From contig OW121771.1 in the NCBI GenBank assembly GCA_933228765.1, forward strand, positions 12,648,001-12,712,000: 64,000 nucleotides of DNA, read 5' to 3'. Origin of the DNA: Miltochrista miniata. Taxonomy: Eukaryota > Arthropoda > Insecta > Lepidoptera > Erebidae. Made by a program: the position numbers and the translations under genes. Of this stretch, positions 42,040-52,587 are shown in pieces. The notes under the pieces were generated by a model, which saw only the letters and a program-made list of their open reading frames with translations, was not told the origin of the DNA and searched no databases. Every line of letters begins with the position of its first letter. The stretch's first letter is position 1.

Positions 42040-42879
42040 TACATAATATATTAATATGTATTAGTAAAAAAATAATCATATCTGTTATCCAGTGCCTATA
42101 ACACAAGCAGGTTAACTCTAGCTCACATTGGCGCTGTGTAAACTGTTCATGAATATTATTTTTTACTATTTTTGGATAATCTTGAGAGCTACTACCTTCT
42201 GATCTTCAAATACAACACAAATTGTTGATCTAAATTAATAGCTGAAAAGTCGCAATTAAATATTCAAATCATCACTCTCCCACATGACGTCATTTAACCA
42301 GTTTCTAAAATCCCCCGAAAACTCTTTGTCCCAACCCCTAACGCCTACAATTTGCACCCTCTAAAGTACAAAGGGGTTAAATATCAACAAATTTCTATAT
42401 CTATTTGTACATTGAGAGATTTGCTAACAGATTTTCATCCCCTAAAGCTTTCAATAGGATAAAATCATCCCCTCACTTATAAAAGTTGAATATTGCTCTC
42501 GTCAGCTACCTATAGGAAGTTTCGTAAAGTTGTCTGTGAGTTTCTATGCGATTAAAAAGCTTAGCAAAATTATTTTACGTGGAGAAATTGATATTAGCAA
42601 CGTCATCTAAATACTTTTTATTTTTACGTTACTAATATACGTAAATCAATATTCTGGACGTAAAAATTACGCTAGATAAGATGCGTCGTCGCCTTGATGT
42701 GTAGAGAAAGAAGCATATTTTCTAGTAAAATCTTTATATTTAGGTATATTTAAAAAAATGTGACTTTTGTTGACACTCCGGCCTCGTCCCATCTTCCTAA
42801 AACAAAATTAAATCGCAGCAGCGGAAGCTGTTGCATATAATAAAATTAATAAGTATATCATATTTTTTTTTTCAAGAAT
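42040..42879. other. No gene; SINE tail scrap
   Basis: 42060-42150 has a plus-strand tRNA-SINE tail scrap ('ataacacaagcaggttaa'). The rest is unassigned AT-rich sequence. Confidence 0.4.
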
Positions 42880-43080
42880 TTGAAAAAGTGCCTTGTGGAG
42901 TCGACTGGTGACCCAAGGGCTGGCAATTTTCTCTCTCAGCGAATTGGTGTTGCTATTCAAAGGGGGAATGCTGCTAGTCTTTAGGGCACAATGCCACAGG
43001 GGCCTTATTTAGGTTTCGTTTAGATAGTAATTATGTAAATAAATATGTAATAATTATATTTCACTGTAATTTTCTACATT
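42880..43080 (+). pseudogene. LINE RT C-terminal scrap
   Basis: One frame reads RIGVAIQRGNAASL, the typical C-terminal motif of Jockey/CR1-type RTs, with an out-of-frame WSRLVTQGLAIF before it. An AT-rich tail follows. Confidence 0.5.
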
Positions 43081-43855
43081 ACAGTGTAGTTTTCTACTTC
43101 ATTTCCAAAACTCTAGTCTGCCTCTGTACCAAATTTCATAGAGAATCAGTTGCGTGAATAGGTAGGTAACAAAGAGACGGAGTAAGTCTAATTTAATATT
43201 AAATTTACTATACGAGTGATGCCTCTATCGACGATGGGGTATGCAGAGACAGAGATGATAATTATAATACATCCACATTTTTCATCATTTTATATTTTGT
43301 CCTTCGTAACAAGTCACAAGTTTTAATTAAGTATTTCTTAGGATTCACGATTCGTATTAACGAGTTGGACACATTGGGATTATTCCCATACGGGAATACA
43401 TCTGATTGGTTCTCCAAGTTACGTCAGATTGGGGAAGAATGATTTCCCACTTGAAGCCGGATCTCAACTGTAAGTGTGTGTAAGTATGATATTTAAGTTA
43501 TCTTAATATTTGAATGGTTTCAGCTGATTGCCTGGATCATTGTAGAAAATTCAGGGACATTCAATTAATGAGTGGCACCCAGCGCTAGGTAGAGACCGTG
43601 TGATTTTATTCAGTTTGAGTTCATAGGGATTTCCTCAAGTTAAAATAAAGCTGCCTTGCCCACATTGAATGGCAAGTGCTTAATATCCGCAAGTAGCTAA
43701 TAAATCTATATAATGTTAGGGCTTGTTCAGACAAATCGCATCAATCACACGTAGTTTATTGTACAAGTGACTGGAGTCTTTCGTTCAGTGAACCTAGTGA
43801 AGTTCGTGTATCTAGCGAGGCGAGCGCGTGGCGAGTGCGTTTGAAATTTGAGATC
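43081..43855. other. No gene; diverged SINE tail
   Basis: 43205-43325 looks like a decayed SINE tail and body ('atggggtatgcagagacaga'). Otherwise nothing was recognised. Confidence 0.4.
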
Positions 43856-44011
43856 CTGCTAATATTATTAATGAGAATGTTTGTTTTTCAATCAAGCTCT
43901 AACGGCTGAAAAGATCTGACTGAAATGTTGCACAGCGATAGATTATGTTCCCATGGGAACCGGGAAACGGGAACTGACTTCCAGGCGGACGAAGCTGCGG
44001 TCACCGTCTAG
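43856..44011 (+). mobile_element. Non-autonomous Helitron (subfamily b)
   Basis: 'ctgctaatattattaatgag' start, 'tgttcccatgggaaccggg', end 'gctgcggtcaccgtctag' then T. Confidence 0.6.
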
Positions 44012-44029
44012 TGCGACATAAGACTCAAA

Positions 44030-44300
44030 TAATGTTCAAAACAATTCAAAGCGAGCGGGGCCATGACGACAGCGGCAAAAGCGCGGAGCGATCTAACGCA
44101 TGCATTCCAATTGAAGTGAACTGTATGACAGGCGGGGCGACCGCGGCGCGGGTAGCGGCGTCCGAATGGCGAGTGGCGGTCACGTGATATGAGTTGGCGT
44201 AGCTCCATAGTGCAACGCAACCAGTACAAAGGGAGTAGACATAGCGTGTTTGCTGTATACATATCTGTCTGTCATATGTTGCGGGAGGAAATCGTATTCA
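44030..44300. repeat. GC-rich segment with repeat shared with 12055-12115
   Basis: 'gggagtagacatagcg ... atctgtctgtcatatgttgc' matches the earlier copy. The upstream half is CpG-rich. Overlapping ORFs on both strands have no recognisable domain. Confidence 0.45.
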
Positions 44301-45024
44301 CATACACCCTTGGAACTGGCTGTCAATGTGGAACACGGATAGAATTTCACAAAACACCTCTCCTTCATCACGGATTGGCTTTTAGAATTGGGTTATGAGG
44401 ATACAGATTTTTTTTTAAATCAACAATGTAAACAAAGACACATACAGACATAAACACAAAACTTATAATTTGGGATCCACCTTAGGATGAATATCGTGTA
44501 GCAATCTAGCTAATATTTTAATGCAATAATACTGTCATAATGTTTACGTTTCTAGGCGCAACCGTGCAATTGCATAAACTGGAGCGAGGGTAACTAAAAT
44601 GAATTTCGACCTTATTGCATTATGAATGTTCTAACAACATTTAATGGAAATGGGTCCCAAATTAAGGCTCGTGACTGTACCACACGTTAGACAATCTCCA
44701 CGCACACATATTTATAACAAGACAGACTGCATCGAACGCACCGTCAACAGCACGCAACTACCGCATACGCACACATTGCTTGCATGCACGGACAGTCGGA
44801 CACTGTTAACTTACTGACGTCTCAGATATACCCACAAAACTTGAAAATATAGAATAATCAGAATATTATTGTATAGAATGTAGTAAAAACTTGTAGGGTA
44901 CTGGGGATTTGTAATACAGGTCACATGACCTAGTGCGACTCCAGCTCTCGCTAGGAAAAGTACCTGTACACATAAACGGAACCTGTTTGTTTGTAATTAA
45001 GTACCTAATTGCCTTTTGAGAGAA
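44301..45024. other. No gene recognised
   Basis: No credible ORF or familiar repeat. Confidence 0.4.
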
Positions 45025-45160
45025 CATACATACATACATATGGTCACGACTTTATCCCCGAAGGGGTCGGCAGAGGCATATTATATGCCCACATTTCACC
45101 TTTTTTTTTGTATGATTTGCCCCACGTAATAGGTGGTGAGCCGTATTGCCGTGTTTTTGA
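45025..45160 (-). mobile_element. SINE tail, 5'-truncated
   Basis: (CATA)n then 'tccccgaaggggtcggcaga' and body to 'tattgccgtg'. The head is missing. Confidence 0.65.
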
Positions 45161-45289
45161 GCTTTTGAGAGAAATACACGATTATTTAAGATAAGTCATA
45201 GACTGTGGCTCCATGGCGTAGCTCCGTCCTTTTTTGTTTAGATTTTTTCGAAATAATAACATTGTACATGTAAGTGGATTCTAAATCGA

Positions 45290-45415
45290 AAGTTCTTACT
45301 TCCTTAAATTTAATCAAAGGTATCCACAATCGACCCCAAACACAACACTTTGTCGCTGCGACACGAGCGCTCTTGCCACTGAGCCGCTGTCGCCAACGCT
45401 CCGCTCGCTAATGAC
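45290..45415 (-). mobile_element. Second tRNA-type SINE, degenerate
   Basis: The minus strand reads 'gcggctcagtggcaagagcg' (box A-like) followed by 'tttggggtcgattgtgg' (box B-like). It ends in AT-rich sequence. Confidence 0.45.
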
Positions 45416-45589
45416 ATCCATTTGATGCCTTAGGCGTTGTGTACGTGCTCAGCTTTTGTATTTCAGATGTTTGCCGACACGCATCTATCTTCACTGCTGT
45501 GTGGCATGTTGATTGATTCAATTTGGTTCTGCTTGTTTGAATTTTGGAATGCAATTTTTTTTGTACGATTTAAACTCGTTAAACGTAGG

Positions 45590-45785
45590 GTTTCGTCAGT
45601 CGGTCAGCAAGTGACGGTAGGATGTCCACCCGCCAGATGAGCCGACGATGTGGAAGAGGTCGCAGGCTGGGACTGGATGCGGAAGGCGCAGGACTCTGTA
45701 TTGTGGCGTAAGTTGGGAGAGGCATACGTCCAGGAGTACTCCACCGCAGTCCACTGTCATAGACAGATTAGATTGATTGAAACAT
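45590..45785 (+). pseudogene. LINE C-terminal fragment (WMRKAQD family)
   Basis: A frame reads GWDWMRKAQDSVLWRKLGEA then YVQ. It is the same family as 61015-61175 and ends with TTGA repeats. Confidence 0.6.
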
Positions 45786-46139
45786 TTCCTGATTTTGTTA
45801 CAATTAGCACAAAAAGATCATAAACGACTTTATATTTTTAAGGCTCGCATCTCAAAAGAGACTCTTAATAAGATTCCTTTCATCATATGGATATAATTGA
45901 GTAAGGCCCTTGCTATAACTAAGTTATTATCTTCTATAAAAACATTTTCCGTTATAAATTTCTCACCAAGACGTGTCCCGAGAAAATATTTTCAAGTATC
46001 TGATATCCTTAATGTTTTAAAAGATAATGTTTAGGCTGTAAAAAATATGATAAAAAAGTTTCAAACTTTACGTCTTTTGATCTTAATAATAAGGTCACAA
46101 GAAAGGCGAAGTGTTCAAACAAACAGTTTCAATAACCCA

Positions 46140-46275
46140 CAAGATGAATATGATCTAAGCGCACGGCAGTGCGCAGGCCAAGTTCCAGCAACAGGCCGAG
46201 CGCATGCCGTACTCTATTTACACGAACCGCTTCGACCCACATTTGACCCCCCTGTAGCTCAGTGCCTATTGCAAG
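46140..46275 (+). repeat. Repeat shared with 28375-28511
   Basis: See the paired entry. It is followed by AT-rich sequence to 46530 without features, apart from a repeat of 'cactgactgactcactcact' at about 46396. Confidence 0.45.
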
Positions 46276-46529
46276 TATAGAAATAAAATTGCACGTACGT
46301 ATTCATATACTAGAACTAAGGCAGTATACCAAATTTCATAGATGTAGCTTCAGTAGATCCTGAAATATGACCCTGTGAATATAGCTAATTTTGGCACTGA
46401 CTGACTCACTCACTGACCGGTCATCAAAACCTCTAGGCCACTTCCAATTCTCCTAGCGTTATGAAATTTGGCACACAGATCGGGTGTTATATGTGGATTA
46501 ACGAAAAATTGCGAAATTTAAGAAATCGG

Positions 46530-46810
46530 TCAAGTGTGAGTTGGAAAAGGGTTACAAAGTTTGTATGGGACCACAGGATTCCTTGGTCGGATCTTCTTTA
46601 AATTTTGCATAAATCATCTCTGACATAATTGATGGAAGATGTGTTTCCTATTTTATTGAAATTCATTCCAGAACATGGCTAAAAGGGGGTAACAATTGTT
46701 TTCTCCGGGGGGATTTGATTCGAATTTGTATCAATACTTCTTAGTGATGAGAGGACTCTTTTAAATGAAATTTACTTTTTATTTTCACATATGTCATGTT
46801 TAAAAAGTCA
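46530..46810 (+). repeat. Dispersed repeat shared with 19881-20160
   Basis: 'caaagtttgtatgggaccac', 'ttccttggtc' and 'gatggaagatgtgtttcc' match the earlier copy. Confidence 0.55.
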
Positions 46811-46974
46811 ATCAGATTTGAGAAAGATGTTGTCAATGTTTTGATTAATGTCAATCAAATACATACATAGAAATTATGGAAATGTCAAAACTGCACATTG
46901 AATATTTTTATTCATATTTGTGAAATATTTGGATCAAATCTGTCCAGTAGTTTAGAGATCAGCAAGCATTCTAA

Positions 46975-47205
46975 AGGATGAATCATGCTAGTCGTGCCGG
47001 GTCCGACTTCCGAGCCGAGTGTCGGCCGTACTACGGTTACCGAGCCGGTTGGGTTCCCGACTGCTCGGGCGAAGCTCGGCGGCACTGTATCACTGTATAC
47101 TGTATTCATGCAAGGGGCCGTGGCCGAGCCGAGGCGGGACCGAGTTGTTTACGATCGATTTCCGTAGTTCGGCTGTCACTAAGTTGCCGCCGTTGACGTG
47201 AGTTT
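46975..47205. other. GC-rich island with possible splice donor
   Basis: Repeated gccgagcc/cggctc-like motifs and three overlapping ORFs without recognisable domains. 'gttgacgtgagt' at 47193-47204 could be a donor. GC-rich sequence resumes at 47485-47530 beyond the Helitron, so the Helitron may have split it. Confidence 0.35.
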
Positions 47206-47228
47206 GTTCATACAAAATATATATAATA

Positions 47229-47468
47229 CTAGATGACGTGCGCGGCTTCGCCCGCGTGAAATTCGGTACCCGTTCCCGCTTCCCGTGGGAACATATTCCC
47301 GGGATGAAAAGCCTATGTGTTATTCCAGATTATAAGCTATCTCTGAACCAAATTTTAGCCCAATCCGTTCAGCCGTTAGAGCGTGATTGAGTAACAAACA
47401 TCCAAACATCTAAACATCCACACATCTTCACAAACTTTCACATTTATAATATTAGTAGGAAGTAGGAT
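47229..47468 (-). mobile_element. Non-autonomous Helitron (subfamily b), well preserved
   Basis: A|CTAGATGACGTGCGCGG, 'cccgcttcccgtgggaac', 'cagccgttagagcgtgattg', and 5' end 'aatattagtaggaagtagga' with a short duplication of the last 14 bp. Confidence 0.75.
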
Positions 47469-47547
47469 AGTAGGAAGTAGGATTAGTTGATCTTGCTGTG
47501 GCCGGCACTCGGCTTGGACCCGGCACGGTGTAGCGTGAGTCATCCTT

Positions 47548-47606
47548 TTTAAGGTTCCGTACCCGAAGGGTAAAGAACGGGACCCTATTCATGAGACTTC
47601 GCTGTC

Positions 47607-47638
<32 letters not shown>

Positions 47639-47800
47639 AGGAGGCTGTATCTCATTAACGGTGATAGCTAGAGAGTTGAAATTTCAGCAGATTATGTGTT
47701 TTTGTTGCCGCTATAACAACAAATACTGAAAACAAAAACATAATAATATTTTAGGGGGGCTTCCATGCAACAAACGTGTTTTTAGCGATTTTGTCTTATA
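47548..47800 (+). mobile_element. 'gggttccgta' TIR repeat, left two-thirds
   Basis: 'aaggttccgtacccgaaggg', then (CTGT)n at 47606-47634, then 'tgttgccgctataacaacaa' and 'ggggggcttccatgcaac'. The right terminus is lost. Confidence 0.65.
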
Positions 47801-48312
47801 TATTCGGTAATAAGGTATCCTTCTCAATTTAAATACGTTAGCTAATTTGAACATTTTATCAAGATCATTCATTTCCTTTATACCATGCAAATCAAAAGAA
47901 TACTTTAGGAGGTATAGCACAATCAAATATTGCTCAATGAAATTAATTTCATGTCGCCATGATTGAACATTATACGGGTCACATACTAACTTATTTTTCG
48001 ACTTTCATCGTAAATACTTTTTCTTTAAAAAGTGAACAACGCTTTCAGCAGATTACTTTAGGTAGGTGTAGTATTTCAAAGATAGCTATTTCATAGGAAA
48101 TAGTAAACAAATAGTCCATATTTTAGATTTTTCTCCAGTATAAACAATTTACGTACAAACACACAATTTATGTTGTAGACGTAGATATCGTGTTTATAAT
48201 GTCATCATTCAAATGTCATCAATATTCTGATAAAGAAATTAAACTTAGAGTTCACAAACTCTTTTTGAACTATATTCTGTACCTACCGTAGAGGATCTAT
48301 ACAATGATAGTT
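47801..48312. other. No gene recognised
   Basis: AT-rich; nothing identified. Confidence 0.4.
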
Positions 48313-48446
48313 AACACTATAGAGCAACGCAAACTGCCTAAAGTCGCGCGTTGCATAACACTATAGAGCAACGCGAACTGTCTAAAGACGCGCGTTGTAT
48401 AACACTATAGAGCAACGCGACCTGTCTAAGGCGCGCGTTGCTCTGT
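48313..48446. repeat. Three tandem 44-bp palindromic units
   Basis: Units start aacactatag at 48313, 48357 and 48401. Each holds agagcaacgc...gcgcgttgc inverted arms, so each unit folds on itself. The third ends with the complete arm 'cgcgttgctct'. Confidence 0.85.
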
Positions 48447-48544
48447 GTTAATAGGTAATGAGGGCAACCAGTAGACGCTTGAAATACTCACAGAATATCG
48501 AGCAGTGTATTTTCATAAAAAAATAAAAATTAAAACAAGATGGA

Positions 48545-48680
48545 CCTTTACTGGGACATCCTTTCGAGAGCTTACCCGGGGCTCTCAACCGTAGGCTGTT
48601 GGCCGTTACGTGGGGTTTTTTAGTCGGTAGGAGTCCGGCATATCATCTATTAAGAATTTTCCATCTCGTTAAATAAAAAG
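48545..48680 (+). mobile_element. R1-type LINE 3' end
   Basis: 'gcttacccggggctctcaac' to 'tctcgtt' and an A-rich tail, directly followed by a TIR-repeat right half. Confidence 0.7.
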
Positions 48681-48683
48681 AAA

Positions 48684-48780
48684 AAAAGGGGGGCTCCCAT
48701 GTAACAAATAGGAACGACTTTTTGTTGTTTTTTGGTACGGAACCCTCCGTGCGGGAGTCCGACTCGCACTTGGCCGGTTA
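48684..48780 (+). mobile_element. 'gggttccgta' TIR repeat, right end
   Basis: 'ggggggctcccatgtaacaa' to 'ggtacggaaccctccgtgcg' and 'actcgcacttggccgg'. Confidence 0.65.
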
Positions 48781-48969
48781 TATTCTTAACATAAGCTAAA
48801 TAATAATGTAATGACATTAATATAAATTTATATATAATCACACTTAATAACCTTGGGGGTAAGCAGAAGGCTAATAAACTATGTAAATTGGGGAACTTGT
48901 GTTGGCATAATCGAAAATCGAATTTCTTTTAAAAATATTTATGAATCAGTGATACAATGAGAATACGAT

Positions 48970-48997
48970 GAGGAGGGGGGAGGAGAGGAGGAGGGGG
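48970..48997 (+). other. 28-nt polypurine G-rich tract
   Basis: Uninterrupted A/G with several G runs; quadruplex or triplex potential. Confidence 0.6.
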
Positions 48998-49093
48998 TAT
49001 AAAATAATGTCATGTATACATAATGCACACTTTAAAGCTAATTAGAAGAATTAAAAGAAAAAATAGGTACGGTTTCTTGAAAAAAAGTATTGA

Positions 49094-49904
49094 AATCCCA
49101 CCAAAAACATCCCTGTTGAAAAGGAGGCCAAGTTCCTATGGACTAATTGTTCGCCTAAAAAAGGGTTGAAATCCAATCCAATGCCAAGTTTAGATGCACT
49201 TTAAAATCGATCATAATCATCTTCATCAACAGCCTAATCCACTGGTAAACATTTGCCATTCCCAAGACTCGCCACCACACTCAGACCTCCGCCTTTCGAA
49301 TCCAGCCACTACCCACCACCGCATCCACGTCAACGGTCCATCTGGCTGAAATTCACTTTGCCATACACCCAACTTAAAATATGGTGTAGTTGTGAAAATA
49401 CGTAGGTACTTACTTGGTTTTAATATCTAAAATAATGATACTTCTAAATTTTAACTTGGCAGGTTAATTTAATTATATATCTATATAATAAATTTATTTA
49501 TACAATTAATCAAGTGTTACGTTCTGCACGAAAACCTGCCAAGTTCTAATTTAGAAGTATCATTATTTTAGATATTTAAACCAAGTAAGTACCTACGTAT
49601 TTTCACAACTACACCATATTTTAAGTTGGGTGTATGGCAAAGTGAATTTCGGCCAGATGGACCGTTGACGTGGATGCGGTGGTGGGTAGTGGCTGGATTC
49701 GAAAGGCGGAGGTCTGAGTGTGGTGGCGAGTCTTGGGAATGGCAAATGTTTACCAGTGGATTAGGCTGTTGATGAAGATGATTATGATCGATTTTAAAGT
49801 GCATCTAAACTTGGCATTGGATTGGATTTCAACCCTTTTTTAGGCGAACAATTAGTCCATAGGAACTTGGCCTCCTTTTCAACAGGAATGTTTTTGGTGG
49901 GATT
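49094..49904. repeat. 811-bp inverted repeat with 372-bp arms
   Basis: The left arm 49094-49465 and right arm 49533-49904 are equal in length and differ at about five positions by eye. The loop is 67 nt and AT-rich. Arm content includes 'ggcgagtcttgggaatggca' and 'ttgatgaagatgattatgat', reminiscent of a lepidopteran LINE 3' end. A transcript would form a very long double-stranded RNA. Minus ORFs here are artefacts. Confidence 0.9.
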
Positions 49905-49924
49905 ATACCTACATCACGAAAGAG

Positions 49925-50279
49925 AGGAATCTTAATATATAAAACAAAGACGGGTTTGTTACAACATTTATAACTCAAGAACGGCCGTACCGATTTGGCT
50001 GAAAATTGGTGGGGAGGTAGCTTAGAACCAGGAGACGGACATAGGATACTTTTTATCCCGTTTGATCTCGCTTTTTTGTTCGCTTTTTTGGTCGATTCAC
50101 TATTCTGCTGGCGACGTACACCGGTAGTCCACGTCCTATGCATGAATATCCGCAATTTCTACAATAATGCGACGGGAAACATCTATCGTTAACGAAATTA
50201 TTCTGACGGGAGTAAATGCGACGGGAACGGGTGATTTACTCTCTTATGTGACGCTTACGAAGTTGCGCGGGTCAGCTAG
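49925..50279 (+). mobile_element. Helitron, tail-to-tail with the next
   Basis: 'aatatataaaacaaagacgg' start, 'gaacggccgtaccgatttgg', and end 'gttgcgcgggtcagctag'. Confidence 0.65.
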
Positions 50280-50520
50280 CCGTTCCCCGCACCACGTAGA
50301 AGTCATTATCGCGTAGAAGTCGTTATCGCGTAATATGATTTCACACACCCTACTTTGGCGCAGTCGGTTAAAAAGTAACACATGTCCTTCCCAGGGCTTT
50401 AAACTATCTCTATACCAAATTTCATCTCAATCGCTTCAGCCGTTAAGGCGTGAAAGCGTAACAGACAGACAGACACACAGAGTTACTTTCGCATTTATAA
50501 TATTAGTAGGGAAGTAGGGA
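50276..50520 (-). mobile_element. Helitron, inverted neighbour sharing CTAG
   Basis: CTAGCCGTTCCCCGC at the left; 5' end on the right 'tataatattagtagggaagt'. (CAGA)n at about 50461. The four bases CTAG at 50276-50279 belong to both elements. Confidence 0.65.
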
Positions 50521-50589
50521 TATATTTTGAGGCATTTTTACTCGGCGCTGCTTGCTCAGAGAAGTCCTCGAAACTCCTGACTCCAGTTA

Positions 50590-51160
50590 TGAGCACATAT
50601 TATAGTATATCATTGCACTAATCAACTTTCGCTATGGTCGGTCGTTCGTTGGAAGGGTCATCGCTTACTTTGTGACATTTATTTGTGATGAGCGTTTTCG
50701 GAACTTCGGAAGGCACGTTAAGCCGGTCCCGGTTGTCAGTAATATGACAGATGCAAAGCCAAGTTGAAGGCATTATAAGTTACTTGAAAAACTTTAAACA
50801 TGGGTCGTTTTATCATTTATACTCTCGATTGTCGGCACTTGATGGAACTTGTTGTAATACATTATTGAAACACACACTTGCACTTACATTCTACAATTTA
50901 ATATGCTTCAACAACACCTGACCGGTTTGGCTTTATAGCATTCTTTCTCATCTTAGAAAAATGCTATAAAGCGAAACCGGTCAGGTGTTGTTGAAGCATA
51001 TTAAATTGTGGAATGTAAGTGCAAGTGTGTGTTTCAATAATGTATGGGTCGTTTAAACCTGTCACTGTTCAGTTCAACACGGAAATAGATTCACTACTTA
51101 TTACGTGGGACAAAAAAACTATACTGTGAAATGTGGAGGTATACTATACTACGCCCCTCT
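50590..51160 (+). mobile_element. Diverged 5S-headed SINE split by a hairpin MITE
   Basis: The left part has 'gcttactttgtgacatttat', 'ttcggaaggcacgttaagcc' and 'gccaagttgaaggc'. The right part has 'ttattacgtgggac' and 'gtgaaatgtgg'. The 50858-51044 element lies between them. Confidence 0.5.
50858..51044. mobile_element. 187-bp hairpin MITE with about 81-bp TIRs
   Basis: The arms cattattgaaacacacactt... / ...aagtgtgtgtttcaataatg are nearly perfect over about 81 bp, leaving a loop of about 18 nt. TA on both sides fits a Tc1/mariner-type target site. Confidence 0.8.
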
Positions 51161-51189
51161 CCCCTAAGTTACTTTATACCAAGATATAT

Positions 51190-51412
51190 TAAAAACTACA
51201 CACGTAGAACGTTAAGCTTTTAAGTTAAAGATTGTATTACTGCGGGAATACACGAAAGTACGTGATCTTTTTGTGAAGTTTGGCGTATCCATTAATCTTT
51301 TCTTGATATAATATACCGCCTTCTTCCTTGTTCGGAGAGAAAAATATTCCCGGAAAGACATCTATAATACTCGCATTATACTTGTATCATAAGTTCAGTA
51401 GGTAATCGATAA
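51190..51412. repeat. Unfilled paralogue of the 26320-27245 site; also repeated at 58300
   Basis: 51190-51300 is the inverse of 27206-27245 joined to 26400-26482 without the LINE. 51295-51412 is a direct repeat of 58300-58412. Confidence 0.7.
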
Positions 51413-51480
51413 AATTGGGTGCGTCTTCATGAATTGCTAGCCGGTACTATTCCCGTCGCTAATATTGCATTGGGTACGTA

Positions 51481-51920
51481 TCATAATGCATAAGTTTAAA
51501 ATCAATAAGTTTACATTGTATAAATTCAAAATATATAAAATCAAAAAGTATAATAGTCTGAAGAAATAATCATCAATATGCATAATTTACGTTCTATATA
51601 AATATCATCTAACATATAAAATTTTCGTGTCACAGTTTTCGTTGCCATACTCCTCCGAAACGGCTTGACCGATTCTCATGAAATTTTGTAAGCATATTGA
51701 GTAGGTCTGAGAATCGGCCAACATCTATTTTTCATACCCCTGTGACCGTGAATAACATTCCACGCGGGCGGAGCCGCGGGCATCAGCTAGTAATACATAA
51801 GTTTAATATCTATAAGTTTACAATGTATAAGTTCAAAATATATCAAATCGAAAAGTATAATATTTTGAAGAAATAATCATCATTATGCATAATTTACGTT
51901 TTATACAAATGTCATATACT
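51481..51920 (+). mobile_element. Helitron between two 130-bp direct repeats
   Basis: 'gaagaaataatcatcaatat' blocks at 51481-51606 and 51791-51920 flank a short Helitron (about 51607-51790) ending 'gccgcgggcatcagctag' then T. Confidence 0.65.
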
Positions 51921-52587
51921 TACATTTAATATCAATTAAGGTCAAAATACCTAAAAATAATGCAATCCGATTTGGATAGGTTAGGTTAGGTTAGGTAAAT
52001 AATAAAAAAAATAACCACGAAGGCTAAAGCGGGACCTCCGCTCCGCTCCCGCCTTAGTGCTCGTTTAAGGAGACGCGGCGCTACGAGCGGCGCGGCCCTG
52101 GTGGGCCGCCAGAAACACAAACGTATGGAAATGTTCAGAGCGTTCAAGGAGAAGCGTTTTTGCAAGCGTTTGTTTGAGTTGTAGCTGCCACAGCGGCGAG
52201 TGTCGTCGCGTCGGAAGCGGCAATTAAGCGACGGGTGATGCCGCGGAGGACGCGGCGGGTAAACCAGCGAGTCTCGCAATGGAGGAACGCGGCGGATGAA
52301 GCTGCGGGTGACGCCGCGAAGGACGCTTCAAGGAAGGGGTGGGAGATGTGCGGGGTATGCGTTAGGTAGGAATGTCGGGCAATATCGTTCATAGAAAATA
52401 TCGATATTAAAATAAAAATATTTATCAAAATAAAATATCGATATTTTATTTTGAAAATGTAATCGATGTTTATAACCCTCTGGAGCAGAACGTCATGAAA
52501 GCAAAATATCACGTACGCAAAATAAACGATACATCGATACTTATGAAAGATTGGCGTTCAATTCCATACGTCGAACTCGAACATTTC

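Noticed and set aside
49568..50155. Minus-strand ORFs in the large inverted repeat
   Set aside because: The arm sequence is a repeat; the mirrored arm does not conserve the frame.
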